A stretch of DNA of 64,000 nucleotides from JAYPAN01 sp049597955 (lineage in GTDB: Bacteria > Pseudomonadota > Alphaproteobacteria > RS24). The translations under genes were made by a program, and so were the position numbers. The stretch lies in NCBI GenBank assembly GCA_049597955.1, contig JBMYND010000009.1:4637-68636 (forward strand). Reading direction: 5' to 3'. The notes under the pieces were generated by a model, which saw nothing but the letters and a program-made list of their open reading frames with translations, was not told where the DNA came from and did no database searches. Shown here one piece after another: positions 26,703 to 35,053 of the stretch. Each line of letters starts with the position of its first letter. Position 1 is the first letter of the stretch.

Positions 26703-26915
26703 TTGGCCGATTCACATATCCCGAAATTCAGCAATGACGCCGGAGAAGCCGAGATTTTTGTTCCGGTGCGCGAATTTCAATGCATTGGTGCCTCGCCGCC
26801 TTATGACCATCCGCATGTCTATCTCGACATGGGCAGCGATGATGAAATCATTTGCCCCTATTGTTCAACCCGCTATCGCTATCGCAAAGACGCCCACAAA
26901 CTGCCGGCATTTTAG
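26703..26915 (+). CDS. zinc-finger (zf-CHCC, NDUFS6-like) protein
   Basis: A 70-residue zinc-binding protein. The core is EFQCIGASPPYDHPHVYLDMG followed by ICPYCSTRYRY, giving Cys, His, Cys, Cys as in the zf-CHCC family, whose eukaryotic relative NDUFS6 is a complex I subunit. Start choice: I prefer TTG 26703, which has GGAGG five bases upstream and gives the family-like start (M)ADSHIPKF; an ATG at 26691 overlaps that SD and would add MEVG. Function in bacteria is not established. It is isolated between an SDR and an alpha/beta hydrolase. Confidence 0.85.
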   Translation: MADSHIPKFSNDAGEAEIFVPVREFQCIGASPPYDHPHVYLDMGSDDEIICPYCSTRYRYRKDAHKLPAF

Positions 26916-26966
26916 CTTGCCGTAGCCCTCGAACACTGCCAATTTTGCCCTAAGAGGGAGCAATAA

Positions 26967-27935
26967 ATGGCACGCTTGGTCGGCACATTTTCATTTTTGG
27001 TTTTGGGACTGCTGGTTGTCCTGTTGGTCAGCTCGTCCTTTCTGATTTCGGCCGACTTGCCGCGTGAGACGGTTGTTGAGAAATATCGCAATGACGCGTC
27101 ATTTTTTTTTACCCTGCCCTCCGGCGCAACAGCCCATATACGCGATGAAGGCAATCGTGACGGCCCGGCCCTGTTTCTGCTGCACGGCTCCAATGCATCG
27201 CTGCATAGCTGGGAGCCTTGGGTGGCGCAATTGGGCGACACTTATCGCTTGATAAGTTTTGACCTGCCCGGCCACGGCCTGACCGGCCCGGTGCCGGGTG
27301 ATGATTATTCGGTCGCGGCAATGGCGCAATTTACCCGCGAAATTGCTGATATTATGAAACTTGACCGCATCGTGCTGGCGGGCAACAGCATGGGCGGTGC
27401 GGTGGCGTTACAATTTGCCCTGTCACATCCCGACCGGACAAAGGCGCTGGTGCTGATTTCATCAGGCGGCATGGCGCGCAAGGCCGATGATGAAGCGGTT
27501 GGGGCATTCCGGCTGACTTCCTCTGCGCTGCTTTTATCGCTTATGCGCTACATCACCCCGCGCTTTATGATTGAGGACACATTGCGCGGTGTGGTTGCCG
27601 ACCCGGATAATTTTGTGACCGATGCAATGGTTGACCGCTATTGGGAATTATTGCGCATGACCGGCAATCGCGAAGCCAGTATTATCCGCTTTTCCAATCC
27701 GCCAAGCGGCACCAAAATCGAGTCGCGGCTCGGCGAAATCACCGCGCCAACGCTTATTTTATGGGGTGCGGAAGACCAACTCATCAAGCTGGAATATGGG
27801 GTGCGCATGCATGCCGCCATTTTCAATTCGCAATTGGTCGGCTATGCCAATGTCGGTCATTTGGCGATGGAAGAAATCCCCGAAAAAACCGCCGCTGATA
27901 CGCGCGCCTTTTTGCAAGACGTCATTGACCCGTAA
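26967..27935 (+). CDS. membrane-anchored alpha/beta-fold hydrolase
   Basis: A 322-residue alpha/beta hydrolase with an N-terminal transmembrane anchor (about 5-28, TFSFLVLGLLVVLLVSS), so the domain probably faces the periplasm. LFLLHGSNAS supplies the oxyanion, FDLPGHGLTG follows, the nucleophile elbow is LAGNSMGGAVAL, the acid lies in LWGAEDQLI and the His in VGHLAMEE. AGAGGGAG precedes the ATG. The coding sequence contains a run of nine T (27102-27110) at codons for Phe-Phe-Phe, a possible slippage site. Substrate unknown. Confidence 0.88.
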   Translation: MARLVGTFSFLVLGLLVVLLVSSSFLISADLPRETVVEKYRNDASFFFTLPSGATAHIRDEGNRDGPALFLLHGSNASLHSWEPWVAQLGDTYRLISFDLPGHGLTGPVPGDDYSVAAMAQFTREIADIMKLDRIVLAGNSMGGAVALQFALSHPDRTKALVLISSGGMARKADDEAVGAFRLTSSALLLSLMRYITPRFMIEDTLRGVVADPDNFVTDAMVDRYWELLRMTGNREASIIRFSNPPSGTKIESRLGEITAPTLILWGAEDQLIKLEYGVRMHAAIFNSQLVGYANVGHLAMEEIPEKTAADTRAFLQDVIDP

Positions 27936-27951
27936 TTGGCGCCCGCGCAGC

Positions 27952-28212
27952 CTATTTGGCGGTTTTGTCGAGCTGCGCCTTCAGCGCATCAAGCTCGGCC
28001 CGCAAAGCGTCATTTTCAGCCCGCGCCGCCGCCGCCATATCCCGCACCGCTTCAAACTCTTCGCGCGAGACCAGCGCCGCCTCATTCAAAAAAGCGTCAA
28101 ACCGGGCGCGCAAAGCCTGTTCGACTTCCGCGCGCGCGCCTTGCGCGGCAATCCCCAGACCGGTCGCCAAACCGGCAAAATCATCAAGAAACTTTGTTTT
28201 CATATCGCTCAT
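27952..28212 (-). CDS. ubiK: ubiquinone biosynthesis accessory factor UbiK
   Basis: An 86-residue helical protein of the BMFP (UbiK) family, which assists the UbiJ/COQ9-type ubiquinone assembly complex. The N-terminus MKTKFLDDFAGLATGLG and the C-terminal coiled coil (REEFEAVRDMAAAARAENDALRAELDALK) are the family layout. A second in-frame ATG at 28203 (MKTKF) could be the true start; neither has a strong SD. It is divergent from lgt, as is common in Alphaproteobacteria. Confidence 0.85.
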   Translation of the reverse strand: MSDMKTKFLDDFAGLATGLGIAAQGARAEVEQALRARFDAFLNEAALVSREEFEAVRDMAAAARAENDALRAELDALKAQLDKTAK

Positions 28213-28214
28213 GG

Positions 28215-28243
28215 CCGCACAGTGCGGTCAGTTATGCTATATT
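28215..28243 (+). promoter_or_regulatory. palindrome and extended -10-like element upstream of lgt
   Basis: A perfect 13-bp palindrome CCGCACAGTGCGG (28215-28227) lies between the divergent ubiK and lgt starts. Eight bases on, TGCTATATT (28235-28243) resembles an extended -10 element for lgt. No convincing -35 is visible. The palindrome could be an operator acting on one or both genes. Confidence 0.35.
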
Positions 28244-28282
28244 GCAAGCGAATTTTAATCCCTGCCTTTAGCGGAGCCAACC

Positions 28283-29089
28283 ATGCCCTTTCCCGATATT
28301 GACCCGGTGATATTCCAAATCGGGCCATTCGCCTTGCGCTGGTATGCGCTGGCCTATATTGCCGGGCTGCTGCTTGGCTGGCGCTATGTGGTGCTGCTGG
28401 CGCGGCGCAGTGCAATATGGCCGAAACAGGCACCGGCCAGCGAGGCGCAAATTGACGATTTGCTGCTTTGGGTGACGCTGGGTGTCGTTCTCGGCGGGCG
28501 GCTTGGCTATGTGACTTTCTACAACACCGCCTATTATGCGGCCAATCCGGGCGATATTATCGCTGTTTGGCAAGGCGGCATGTCGTTTCATGGCGGCCTG
28601 CTCGGCGTTATTGTGGCGGTGATATTATTTGCCCGTCGCCATGCGATTGCTTTGTTTTCGCTTGGCGACATGATTGCCGCCGCCGTGCCGATTGGCCTGT
28701 TTTTCGGGCGGCTGGCCAATTTTATCAATAGTGAATTATGGGGTCGGACAACCAATGTCGCTTGGGGGGTGATATTTCCCAATGGCGGGCCATTGCCGCG
28801 TCATCCAAGCCAGCTTTATGAGGCGGCGCTTGAAGGTCTCCTCTTATTTGCCCTGCTGGCATTTTTGATATGGCGCAAACAGGCTTTGGCGCGGCCCGGC
28901 CTGGCGACCGGTGTGTTTTTGAGCGGTTACGGGCTGGCGCGCATATTGGTTGAATTGGTGCGCCAACCCGACGCCCATCTCGGCTTTTTGAGTTTCGGTT
29001 TGACCATGGGGCAAATCCTGTCTCTGCCCATGCTGCTGGCCGGGCTTGGTTTTATTTTCTTCGCGCTGAAAAACCCCGTCGCCAAATGA
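28283..29089 (+). CDS. lgt: prolipoprotein diacylglyceryl transferase
   Basis: Transfers diacylglycerol from phosphatidylglycerol to the lipobox cysteine of prolipoproteins in the inner membrane. The 268 residues have about seven hydrophobic segments, with the family motifs SFHGGLLGV (residues about 107-115), GRLANFINSELWGR (the Lgt signature with catalytic Arg) and RHPSQLYEAALEG. AGCGGAGCC precedes the ATG. It overlaps midA by 4 bp (ATGA), the usual lgt-midA-pgeF order in Alphaproteobacteria. Confidence 0.97.
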   Translation: MPFPDIDPVIFQIGPFALRWYALAYIAGLLLGWRYVVLLARRSAIWPKQAPASEAQIDDLLLWVTLGVVLGGRLGYVTFYNTAYYAANPGDIIAVWQGGMSFHGGLLGVIVAVILFARRHAIALFSLGDMIAAAVPIGLFFGRLANFINSELWGRTTNVAWGVIFPNGGPLPRHPSQLYEAALEGLLLFALLAFLIWRKQALARPGLATGVFLSGYGLARILVELVRQPDAHLGFLSFGLTMGQILSLPMLLAGLGFIFFALKNPVAK

Positions 29090-30180
29090 CCGCACTGAAA
29101 ACCATTTTGTTGGATGAAATTGACCGCAATGGCCCGATGGCCTTGGCCGATTATATGGCGCGCGCGCTGGGCGATGCCACGCATGGCTATTATATGCAGC
29201 GTCAGCCCTTCGGTATTGCGCGGCAAGATGGCGGCGATTTCATTACCGCGCCGGAAGTCAGCCAAATGTTTGGCGAATTGCTTGGCGCTTGGTGTGCTGA
29301 TTTATGGCACCGCGCAGGCTGCCCGGCGCCTTTTGCACTGGTCGAACTTGGCCCCGGGCGCGGCACGCTAATGGCCGATGCGCTGCGCGCTGCCGCCCAT
29401 GCCAAAGGCTTTGGCGACGCCGTGCAGGTACATTTTGTCGAAACCAGCCCAAAATTGCGCGCCTTGCAACGACAAGCCGTTCCTCATGCGCATTGGCATG
29501 ACAGCGTGACCAGCTTGCCGGCCTTGCCAAGCATTGTATTGGCCAATGAGTTTTTCGACGCTCTGCCAATCGCCCAATATCGCCGCTTGGCCGATGGTTG
29601 GGCGGAAATCGCTATTGCCGCCAATGACGACAAAACCGGCCTGCGTTTCAGCAATGGCCAGACAATTGCCAATCCGTTTTCGCCGATACAGGCCGGTTTG
29701 CTGCCCGAGCAAATTGAGATTGGCGATATTGTCGAAGCCGCGCCGCTGGTCGAGGCGGTAATGTCGGAAATGAGCGCGCATATTGGCCGCCATGGCGGCG
29801 CGCTTTTGGCGATTGATTACGGCTATGCACAGCCGCGTATTGGCGACAGTTTTCAAGCGTTGAAACATCACACGCCGGTTGACCCGCTGGACGAGCCGGG
29901 GCTGGCCGATTTAACGGCGCATGTCAATTTCGCCCTGCTGCACAGGCTGGCTGACAAATCCGGCCTTCGCGCAGCGCCTGTTACCACGCAAGGCGTGTTT
30001 TTGCGCCATCTCGGCCTTGATTTACGCTGCGCTGCGCTGGTCGAGGCCAGCCCGGCCCATCAGCAACGCATATTGGGGGAGCGCGACCGGCTGGTCGGTG
30101 ATGACCAGATGGGGCTGTTATTCAAAGTGCTGGGCGCGGCGCATGGCGATTGGCCGGAATTGGCAGGGTTTGCCGCATGA
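29086..30180 (+). CDS. class I SAM-dependent methyltransferase, MidA/NDUFAF7 family
   Basis: A 364-residue member of the DUF185/MidA family. The N-terminus GPMALADYMARALGDATHGYYM and GDFITAPEVSQMFGELLGAW are strongly diagnostic; the AdoMet motif is LVELGPGRGTLMADALRA. IVLANEFFDALP carries the post-motif acid. The human relative NDUFAF7 dimethylates an arginine of complex I subunit NDUFS2; the same role in bacteria is inferred. It overlaps lgt and pgeF by 4 bp each, so the three are translated from one mRNA. Confidence 0.93.
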   Translation: MTALKTILLDEIDRNGPMALADYMARALGDATHGYYMQRQPFGIARQDGGDFITAPEVSQMFGELLGAWCADLWHRAGCPAPFALVELGPGRGTLMADALRAAAHAKGFGDAVQVHFVETSPKLRALQRQAVPHAHWHDSVTSLPALPSIVLANEFFDALPIAQYRRLADGWAEIAIAANDDKTGLRFSNGQTIANPFSPIQAGLLPEQIEIGDIVEAAPLVEAVMSEMSAHIGRHGGALLAIDYGYAQPRIGDSFQALKHHTPVDPLDEPGLADLTAHVNFALLHRLADKSGLRAAPVTTQGVFLRHLGLDLRCAALVEASPAHQQRILGERDRLVGDDQMGLLFKVLGAAHGDWPELAGFAA

Positions 30181-30956
30181 CGATTTTGTCGCCACTGATA
30201 CATCATGCCCTGACCGATAGCGAATTGGATGTGACGCATGGCTTTTTCACCCGCCAAGGCGGCAAATCACAAGGGATTTATGCCGGGTTGAATGTCGGTT
30301 ATGGCTCAGCCGATGCACGCGAAAATATCGATGCCAATCGGGCGCGTATAAAGCAATGGCTGGATGTCACGCATCTGGCCACGGTTAACCAGACCCACAG
30401 CGCCGATTGCGTTTTTATTGCCAATGCGGCCGAGGCGGAAGCGGCGCATGAAAAATCCGCCGATGCGCTGGTCACTGATTGCCCCGGCATTGCGCTGGCT
30501 GTGTTGACCGCCGATTGCGCGCCGATATTAATGGCCGACCGGCAAGTCGGTCTGGTGGCCGCCATTCATGCCGGTTGGCGTGGCGCACAAAGCGGCATTA
30601 TTGAGGCAACGCTCACCATGATGCACAGTCATGGGGCAAGGCCGGAGACGATGATGGCCATTATCGGCCCTTGCATATCGCCGCAAGCCTATGAAGTCGG
30701 GCCGGAATTTATCGCCGCTTTTGCCCGCAGCCATGAAGACAGCAACCGGTTTTTCGCCCCCGCCCAACGCGCCGGCCACGCTATGTTTGACCTGCCCGGC
30801 TTTATCTTGGCGCGCTTCGCCCAAGCCGGTGTCACGGCTCATAATATGGCGCGCTGCACTTATGGTGAGGCGGATATGTTTTTTTCCCACCGGCGCAACA
30901 CGCATGACGGGCTTGCTGATTATGGGCGGCAATTAAGCGCCATTTGCCTGCGCTGA
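30177..30956 (+). CDS. pgeF: peptidoglycan editing factor PgeF (laccase-domain purine nucleoside phosphorylase-like)
   Basis: A 259-residue YfiH/PgeF-family protein starting at ATG 30177, which overlaps the midA stop (ATGA). The metal-binding residues are in NQTHSADCVFI, LTADCAPILMAD and AIHAGWRG; the early FFTRQGGKSQGIYAGLNVG motif is typical. Family members are reported to correct peptidoglycan precursors carrying L-Ser and to act on purine nucleosides. Length is normal. Confidence 0.94.
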   Translation: MTILSPLIHHALTDSELDVTHGFFTRQGGKSQGIYAGLNVGYGSADARENIDANRARIKQWLDVTHLATVNQTHSADCVFIANAAEAEAAHEKSADALVTDCPGIALAVLTADCAPILMADRQVGLVAAIHAGWRGAQSGIIEATLTMMHSHGARPETMMAIIGPCISPQAYEVGPEFIAAFARSHEDSNRFFAPAQRAGHAMFDLPGFILARFAQAGVTAHNMARCTYGEADMFFSHRRNTHDGLADYGRQLSAICLR

Positions 30957-31011
30957 AAATCGGTTTGTCGCTCAGGCAAAATCGGGGAAAACCCAAACTA
31001 TAAATTGCGGC

Positions 31012-31033
31012 TTTGTAAAGGCTTTGTTACAAA
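31012..31033 (+). promoter_or_regulatory. inverted repeat in prs leader
   Basis: Perfect 7-bp arms TTTGTAA (31012-31018) and TTACAAA (31027-31033) with an 8-base loop sit about 30 bases before the prs start. A TATAAA box lies upstream at about 31000. This could be an operator or a leader hairpin. No U-run follows, so it is not a terminator of pgeF. Confidence 0.4.
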
Positions 31034-31061
31034 AGGCGAAAGCGAGTCAGGAGGCGTCCAG

Positions 31062-31994
31062 ATGAAGATTATTTCCGGTAACAGTAACCTGCCTCTGGCC
31101 GAATCCATCAGCACCTATTTGGAAATCCCGCTGGCCAAATGCGATGTGCGCCGCTTTGCCGATAATGAGATTTTTGTCGAAATTCAGGAAAATATGCGCG
31201 GCGAGGATGTTTTTGTCATCCAATCCACTTCCTTTCCGTCAAATGACCATTTGATGGAATTGCTTATTATGATTGATGCGTTGCGACGGGCTTCGGCGTG
31301 TCGGATAACCGCCGTTCTGCCCTATTTCGGCTATGCACGCCAAGACCGCAAGCCGGGGCCGCGCACGCCGATTTCGGCCAAGCTGGTGGCCAATTTGATT
31401 GTTGCCTCCGGCGCTGACAGAGTGCTGACCCTTGACCTGCATGCCGGTCAAATACAGGGCTTTTTTGACATTCCCACCGATAATCTTTACGCCGCACCGG
31501 TTTTTGTCGATGATATTCGCCAACGCTTTAACGGGGCGGAACTGATGGTCGTCTCACCCGATGTGGGCGGCGTGGTGCGCACACGCGCGCTGGGCAATCG
31601 CATTGGCGCGGATTTGGCGATTGTCGATAAACGCCGCCCGCGCGCCGGAGAAAGCGAAGTGATGAACATTATCGGCGATGTGTCCGGTCGCGCCTGTCTG
31701 CTGGTTGATGATATTGTCGATAGTGCAGGAACTTTGTGCAATGCCGCCGCCGCGTTGAAAAAAGCCGGTGCGGTCAGCGTGTCAGCCTATGTCAGCCACG
31801 GTGTTTTGTCGGGTCAAGCGGTTGAGCGCGTCAATGCCTCCGAGCTTGAGAAATTGCTGATTACCGACACGATACAGCCGACACAGGCGATACTCGACTC
31901 TGACAAATTTGACGTCATCACCATTGCGCCGCTGATTGGTGAAGCCATGCAGCGCACCTCGCATGAACATTCGGTTTCCAGCCTTTTTGATTGA
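31062..31994 (+). CDS. prs: ribose-phosphate pyrophosphokinase
   Basis: Makes PRPP from ribose 5-phosphate and ATP for nucleotide, histidine and tryptophan synthesis. The 310-residue product starts at ATG 31062 behind CAGGAGGCG. It shows SGNSNLPLAESI, RFADNEIFVEI, the flexible-loop GYARQDRK, DLHAGQIQGFFDIP and the PRPP-binding loop LLVDDIVDSAGTL. Length matches class I enzymes. It heads the conserved prs, rplY, pth, ychF series, although rplY has its own promoter. Confidence 0.97.
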   Translation: MKIISGNSNLPLAESISTYLEIPLAKCDVRRFADNEIFVEIQENMRGEDVFVIQSTSFPSNDHLMELLIMIDALRRASACRITAVLPYFGYARQDRKPGPRTPISAKLVANLIVASGADRVLTLDLHAGQIQGFFDIPTDNLYAAPVFVDDIRQRFNGAELMVVSPDVGGVVRTRALGNRIGADLAIVDKRRPRAGESEVMNIIGDVSGRACLLVDDIVDSAGTLCNAAAALKKAGAVSVSAYVSHGVLSGQAVERVNASELEKLLITDTIQPTQAILDSDKFDVITIAPLIGEAMQRTSHEHSVSSLFD

Positions 31995-32015
31995 TATATT
32001 TATCCGGCTTTCGGC

Positions 32016-32044
32016 TTGATAATTGGCCGTTTCACCGCTATAAA
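32016..32044 (+). promoter_or_regulatory. sigma-70-type promoter for rplY
   Basis: TTGATA (32016-32021) and TATAAA (32039-32044) are separated by exactly 17 bases. Each hexamer has five of six consensus matches. The predicted start would be near 32051, giving an 80-base leader to rplY. Confidence 0.7.
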
Positions 32045-32056
32045 CCGCCCACCTGT

Positions 32057-32085
32057 CCGGCTTTGCACCCCTGGAGGAAAGCCGG
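32057..32085 (+). promoter_or_regulatory. 5' leader hairpin of rplY mRNA
   Basis: Perfect 8-bp arms CCGGCTTT (32057-32064) and AAAGCCGG (32078-32085) enclose a 13-base loop that contains GGAGG. The hairpin lies at the extreme 5' end of the predicted rplY transcript. It might stabilise the mRNA or serve as an autoregulatory site. It could also act on read-through from prs. Confidence 0.55.
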
Positions 32086-32132
32086 TTGGACCGCTTCGGC
32101 ATGGGCCGGTGCGGGAATTATAGGAGAGAAAA

Positions 32133-32783
32133 ATGTCTGATATTCTGACTATCACCGCTGAAAAGCGGGAACGGGCCGGTAAGGGGATCGCTCGTGCATT
32201 GCGTCGCGAGGGTCGTGTGCCGGCTGTCATCTATGGTGACAACAAGGAATCCGAGGGGATTTCCATGCACAGAAATGAATTCACCAAATTGTTTAATAGC
32301 GGCAGATTAATGTCCACTTTGCTGGATGTTGATGTTGACGGCAAAAAACACCGTGTGATTACCCGCGATGTGCAGCTTCACCCGGTCACTGATGTTGTTT
32401 TGCATGCTGATTTTCTGCGCCTTGGTAAAGGTGCGAAAATTGCTGTTGAAGTGCCGGTCAACTTCCTCAATGAGGAAACCTGTCCCGGCCTGAAAGTCGG
32501 CGGCGTGTTGAATGTGGTGCGCTATACGGTGGAATTGAATTGCCCGGCCGATAACATCCCTGCCGCCATTGACCTTGATTTGGCCGAAGCGGAAATGAAT
32601 GACAGCCTGCATATTTCGCAAGTGACCCTGCCCGAAGGTGTAACGCCGGTCATTGATGACCGCGACTTTACCATTGCGACCATTGCCGCACCTGCCGGTC
32701 TCAAAAGCGAAGCCGCCGAAGCTGATGATGGCGAAGCGGGCGACGCTGAAGATGGCGGTGAGGAAGAGGCCACGGAAGAATAA
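32133..32783 (+). CDS. rplY: 50S ribosomal protein L25/CTC-type
   Basis: Ribosomal protein bL25 binding 5S rRNA, long (CTC) form. The 216-residue product has the N-terminal 5S-binding domain (AEKRERAGKGIARALRREGRVPAVIYG), the C-terminal beta domain (GAKIAVEVPVNFLNEETCPGLKVGGVLNVV) and an acidic tail (EAADDGEAGDAEDGGEEEATEE-like composition) typical of the group. TATAGGAGAGAAAA is a strong SD. It has its own promoter and leader hairpin upstream and is followed by pth. Confidence 0.96.
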   Translation: MSDILTITAEKRERAGKGIARALRREGRVPAVIYGDNKESEGISMHRNEFTKLFNSGRLMSTLLDVDVDGKKHRVITRDVQLHPVTDVVLHADFLRLGKGAKIAVEVPVNFLNEETCPGLKVGGVLNVVRYTVELNCPADNIPAAIDLDLAEAEMNDSLHISQVTLPEGVTPVIDDRDFTIATIAAPAGLKSEAAEADDGEAGDAEDGGEEEATEE

Positions 32784-32785
32784 AC

Positions 32786-32799
32786 CCGGCATTTGCCGG
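32786..32799 (+). terminator. short hairpin after rplY
   Basis: CCGGC (32786-32790), loop ATTT, GCCGG (32795-32799), starting just after the rplY stop and followed by TTATCTT. The U-run is poor, so this is at best a weak attenuating terminator or a stabilising 3' hairpin between rplY and pth. Confidence 0.3.
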
Positions 32800-32863
32800 T
32801 TATCTTCCCTGCCTGTCGGCCTTGCGGCAAGCAGCTTTGAACAGCAGCGAAAGGGAACAGGCC

Positions 32864-33484
32864 ATGCAACTCTTTGTCGGCCTTGGCAACCCGGAGCAGA
32901 AGCATGCCGGTCACCGGCATAATATCGGTTTTATGCTGATTGACCGGCTGGCTTCTGATTACGGCTTTGCGCCTTTTCGTGAAAAATATCATGGCCTGTT
33001 GGCTGAGGGGCAAATCGGCAACCAAAAAGTGCTGTTGCTCAAACCGCAAACCTTTATGAATCGCTCCGGCATCAGCCTGGCGGAAGCGGCGGGATTTTTC
33101 AAACTCACCGGCGAACAGATTGTCGTGTTTTACGATGAACTGGATTTGCCGCCCGGCAAGCTGCGCATGCGTGATGTTTCAAATGGCAGCATGGCCGGCC
33201 ATAATGGCCTGCGCTCCATTAAGGCGCATTGGGGAACCGCCTTTCGTCGCGCGCGGCTCGGTATTGGCCATCCCGGCCATAAAACCCGCGTGACCGGTCA
33301 TGTGCTGGGCGATTTCAGCAAGCAGGATGCGCTCTGGCTAGCCCCCTTTCTGACCGCGCTGAGCCGCCATGCGCCGCTTTTATGCGACGGGGCGGACGCC
33401 ACTTATCAAAACCGCGTGCATGAGGATATGCGCGCCGCTTTGCCGGAAGCGGACAAACCGTCATCAACAGAGGAGACACAATAA
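32864..33484 (+). CDS. pth: aminoacyl-tRNA hydrolase
   Basis: Frees tRNA from peptidyl-tRNA that drops off ribosomes. The 206-residue product starts at ATG 32864 (MQLFVGLGNPE), after AAAGGGAACAGG. Catalytic His is in GHRHNIGFM, Asn and Asp in KPQTFMNRSG and VFYDELDLPPG, and GSMAGHNGLRSI and GIGHPGH are conserved. A charged 20-residue C-terminal extension is normal for alphaproteobacteria. The stop shares a base with the ychF start (TAATG). Confidence 0.97.
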   Translation: MQLFVGLGNPEQKHAGHRHNIGFMLIDRLASDYGFAPFREKYHGLLAEGQIGNQKVLLLKPQTFMNRSGISLAEAAGFFKLTGEQIVVFYDELDLPPGKLRMRDVSNGSMAGHNGLRSIKAHWGTAFRRARLGIGHPGHKTRVTGHVLGDFSKQDALWLAPFLTALSRHAPLLCDGADATYQNRVHEDMRAALPEADKPSSTEETQ

Positions 33485-34581
33485 TGGGATTTCGATGCGG
33501 TATTGTCGGCCTGCCCAATGTCGGCAAATCAACCCTGTTCAATGCGCTGACCAAAACCGCCAGCGCGCAAGCGGCCAATTTTCCCTTCTGCACGATTGAG
33601 CCGAATATTGGCGATGTTGCGGTGCCCGATGCGCGCCTTGACAGCCTGGCCGATATTGCCGGTTCCGCCCAGCGCATCCCTGCCCGTCTGAGCTTTGTTG
33701 ATATTGCCGGGCTGGTGCGCGGCGCATCCAAGGGCGAAGGGTTGGGCAATCAATTTCTCGCCAATATCCGAGAAGTTGACGCAATTGCCCATGTGCTGCG
33801 CTGTTTTGAAGATGGCGACATCACCCATGTTGAAGGCCGCGTTGACCCGCTGGCTGATGCCGATGTGGTGGAAACCGAGCTGATGCTGGCTGATTTGGAA
33901 AGCCTTGAAAAGCGCGAAGTCAGTTTGCGCAAAAAAGCGACCACCAAAGACAAGGCAGCAATTGACGAATTGGAGCTGGTCGAATTGGCATTGGCCGAAT
34001 TGCGCGAAGGCCGACCGGCCCGCAAGGCTGATATTCCCCAAGGCCGCGAACGCGACTTCAAAAACCTGCAATTGATTACCGCCAAGCCGGTGATTTATGT
34101 CTGTAATGTTGAGGAAGACAGCGCCGCTGACGGCAATGCGCTGGCCGCCAAAGTTGCCGAAAAAGCGGCCGCCGAAGAGGCCGAAGCCGTGGTGATTTCA
34201 GCCCGGATTGAAGAAGAGCTGGCGCAGCTCGACGATGATGAGCGCGGCGAATATCTCGAAACATTGGGACTGGCCGAGCCGGGGCTGAACCGGCTGATAC
34301 GGCGCGGCTATGCGCTGCTTGACCTGATAACCTATTTCACCGCCGGGCCAAAGGAATCGCGGGCCTGGACGATTAAGCGCGGCACGCCGGCACCGCAGGC
34401 GGCAGGCGTTATCCATACTGATTTTGAGCGCGGCTTTATCAAGGCCGAAACCATTGCCTTTGACGATTACACGATAAATAATGGCGAACAGGGCGCGCGC
34501 GATGCCGGTCGCCTGCGCCAGGAAGGCAAGGATTATATCGTGCAGGATGGCGATGTCATGCTGTTCCGGTTTAATGTTTGA
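33484..34581 (+). CDS. ychF: redox-regulated ATPase YchF
   Basis: Obg-related P-loop NTPase that prefers ATP and binds ribosomes. The 365-residue product has GIVGLPNVGKSTLFNALT (G1), the switch region DIAGLVRGASKGEGLGNQFL (G3 region), YVCNVEE at the altered G4 position, a coiled-coil insert (about 130-180) and a C-terminal TGS domain (DYTINNGEQGARDAGRLRQ to VMLFRFNV). Translational coupling to pth (TAATG) is typical. Confidence 0.97.
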   Translation: MGFRCGIVGLPNVGKSTLFNALTKTASAQAANFPFCTIEPNIGDVAVPDARLDSLADIAGSAQRIPARLSFVDIAGLVRGASKGEGLGNQFLANIREVDAIAHVLRCFEDGDITHVEGRVDPLADADVVETELMLADLESLEKREVSLRKKATTKDKAAIDELELVELALAELREGRPARKADIPQGRERDFKNLQLITAKPVIYVCNVEEDSAADGNALAAKVAEKAAAEEAEAVVISARIEEELAQLDDDERGEYLETLGLAEPGLNRLIRRGYALLDLITYFTAGPKESRAWTIKRGTPAPQAAGVIHTDFERGFIKAETIAFDDYTINNGEQGARDAGRLRQEGKDYIVQDGDVMLFRFNV

Positions 34582-34597
34582 GGGCGCGGCGACAAGC

Positions 34598-35029
34598 CTA
34601 TAAGTGCTCAACTTGCAAGTCCGGCCAATGCTGCTGCCAGTATTCGGCGACTAGACGCCTATGGCAATTATGCGGTGTATGTTCGCTGCAGAGCAGGCAG
34701 GCCTTATGCATATCGGCGGCGTCTTGTTTTTCAATTTGTCTTTCTTCCATCAGCTTTTGAAAGGCTGATACATAATCTTCCCAAGACCCTTTGTTCTTTT
34801 TGTAATTATCGAGAATGTCCTTGGTCGGTGCCAAATCCGGCATATGCCGATAATTTATGCCATGCTGCCTGCAAAAATAGGCCAAATCATCACGCTTGGC
34901 GAAGCCTGCCAATTGCGAGACATTATTCAGCCTGATATCAACCAATGTCTCGACACCAGCCTTTGTCAGACGGTCAAAAAAGGTTTCCGCCCCAATTTTT
35001 GTGAAGCCCAGCGTGTAGAGTTTAATCAT
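34598..35029 (-). CDS. DUF488 family protein (short copy)
   Basis: A 143-residue DUF488 protein. The N-terminal strand is KLYTLGFTKIGAETFFDRL (TIGHS-like, degenerate), followed by LVDIRLNN; the C-terminal signature is KACLLCSEHTPHNCHRRLVAEYW, with Cys114, Glu116 and Cys122-His-Arg at the same positions as in the longer neighbour. The function of DUF488 is not established. It is the last gene of a three-gene minus-strand operon, 24 bp after the other DUF488 gene. The two copies are diverged, not a recent duplication. It faces ychF convergently with a 16-bp gap. Confidence 0.88.
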   Translation of the reverse strand: MIKLYTLGFTKIGAETFFDRLTKAGVETLVDIRLNNVSQLAGFAKRDDLAYFCRQHGINYRHMPDLAPTKDILDNYKKNKGSWEDYVSAFQKLMEERQIEKQDAADMHKACLLCSEHTPHNCHRRLVAEYWQQHWPDLQVEHL

Positions 35030-35053
35030 GCGACATGCCTTTGCGATTGCGCG

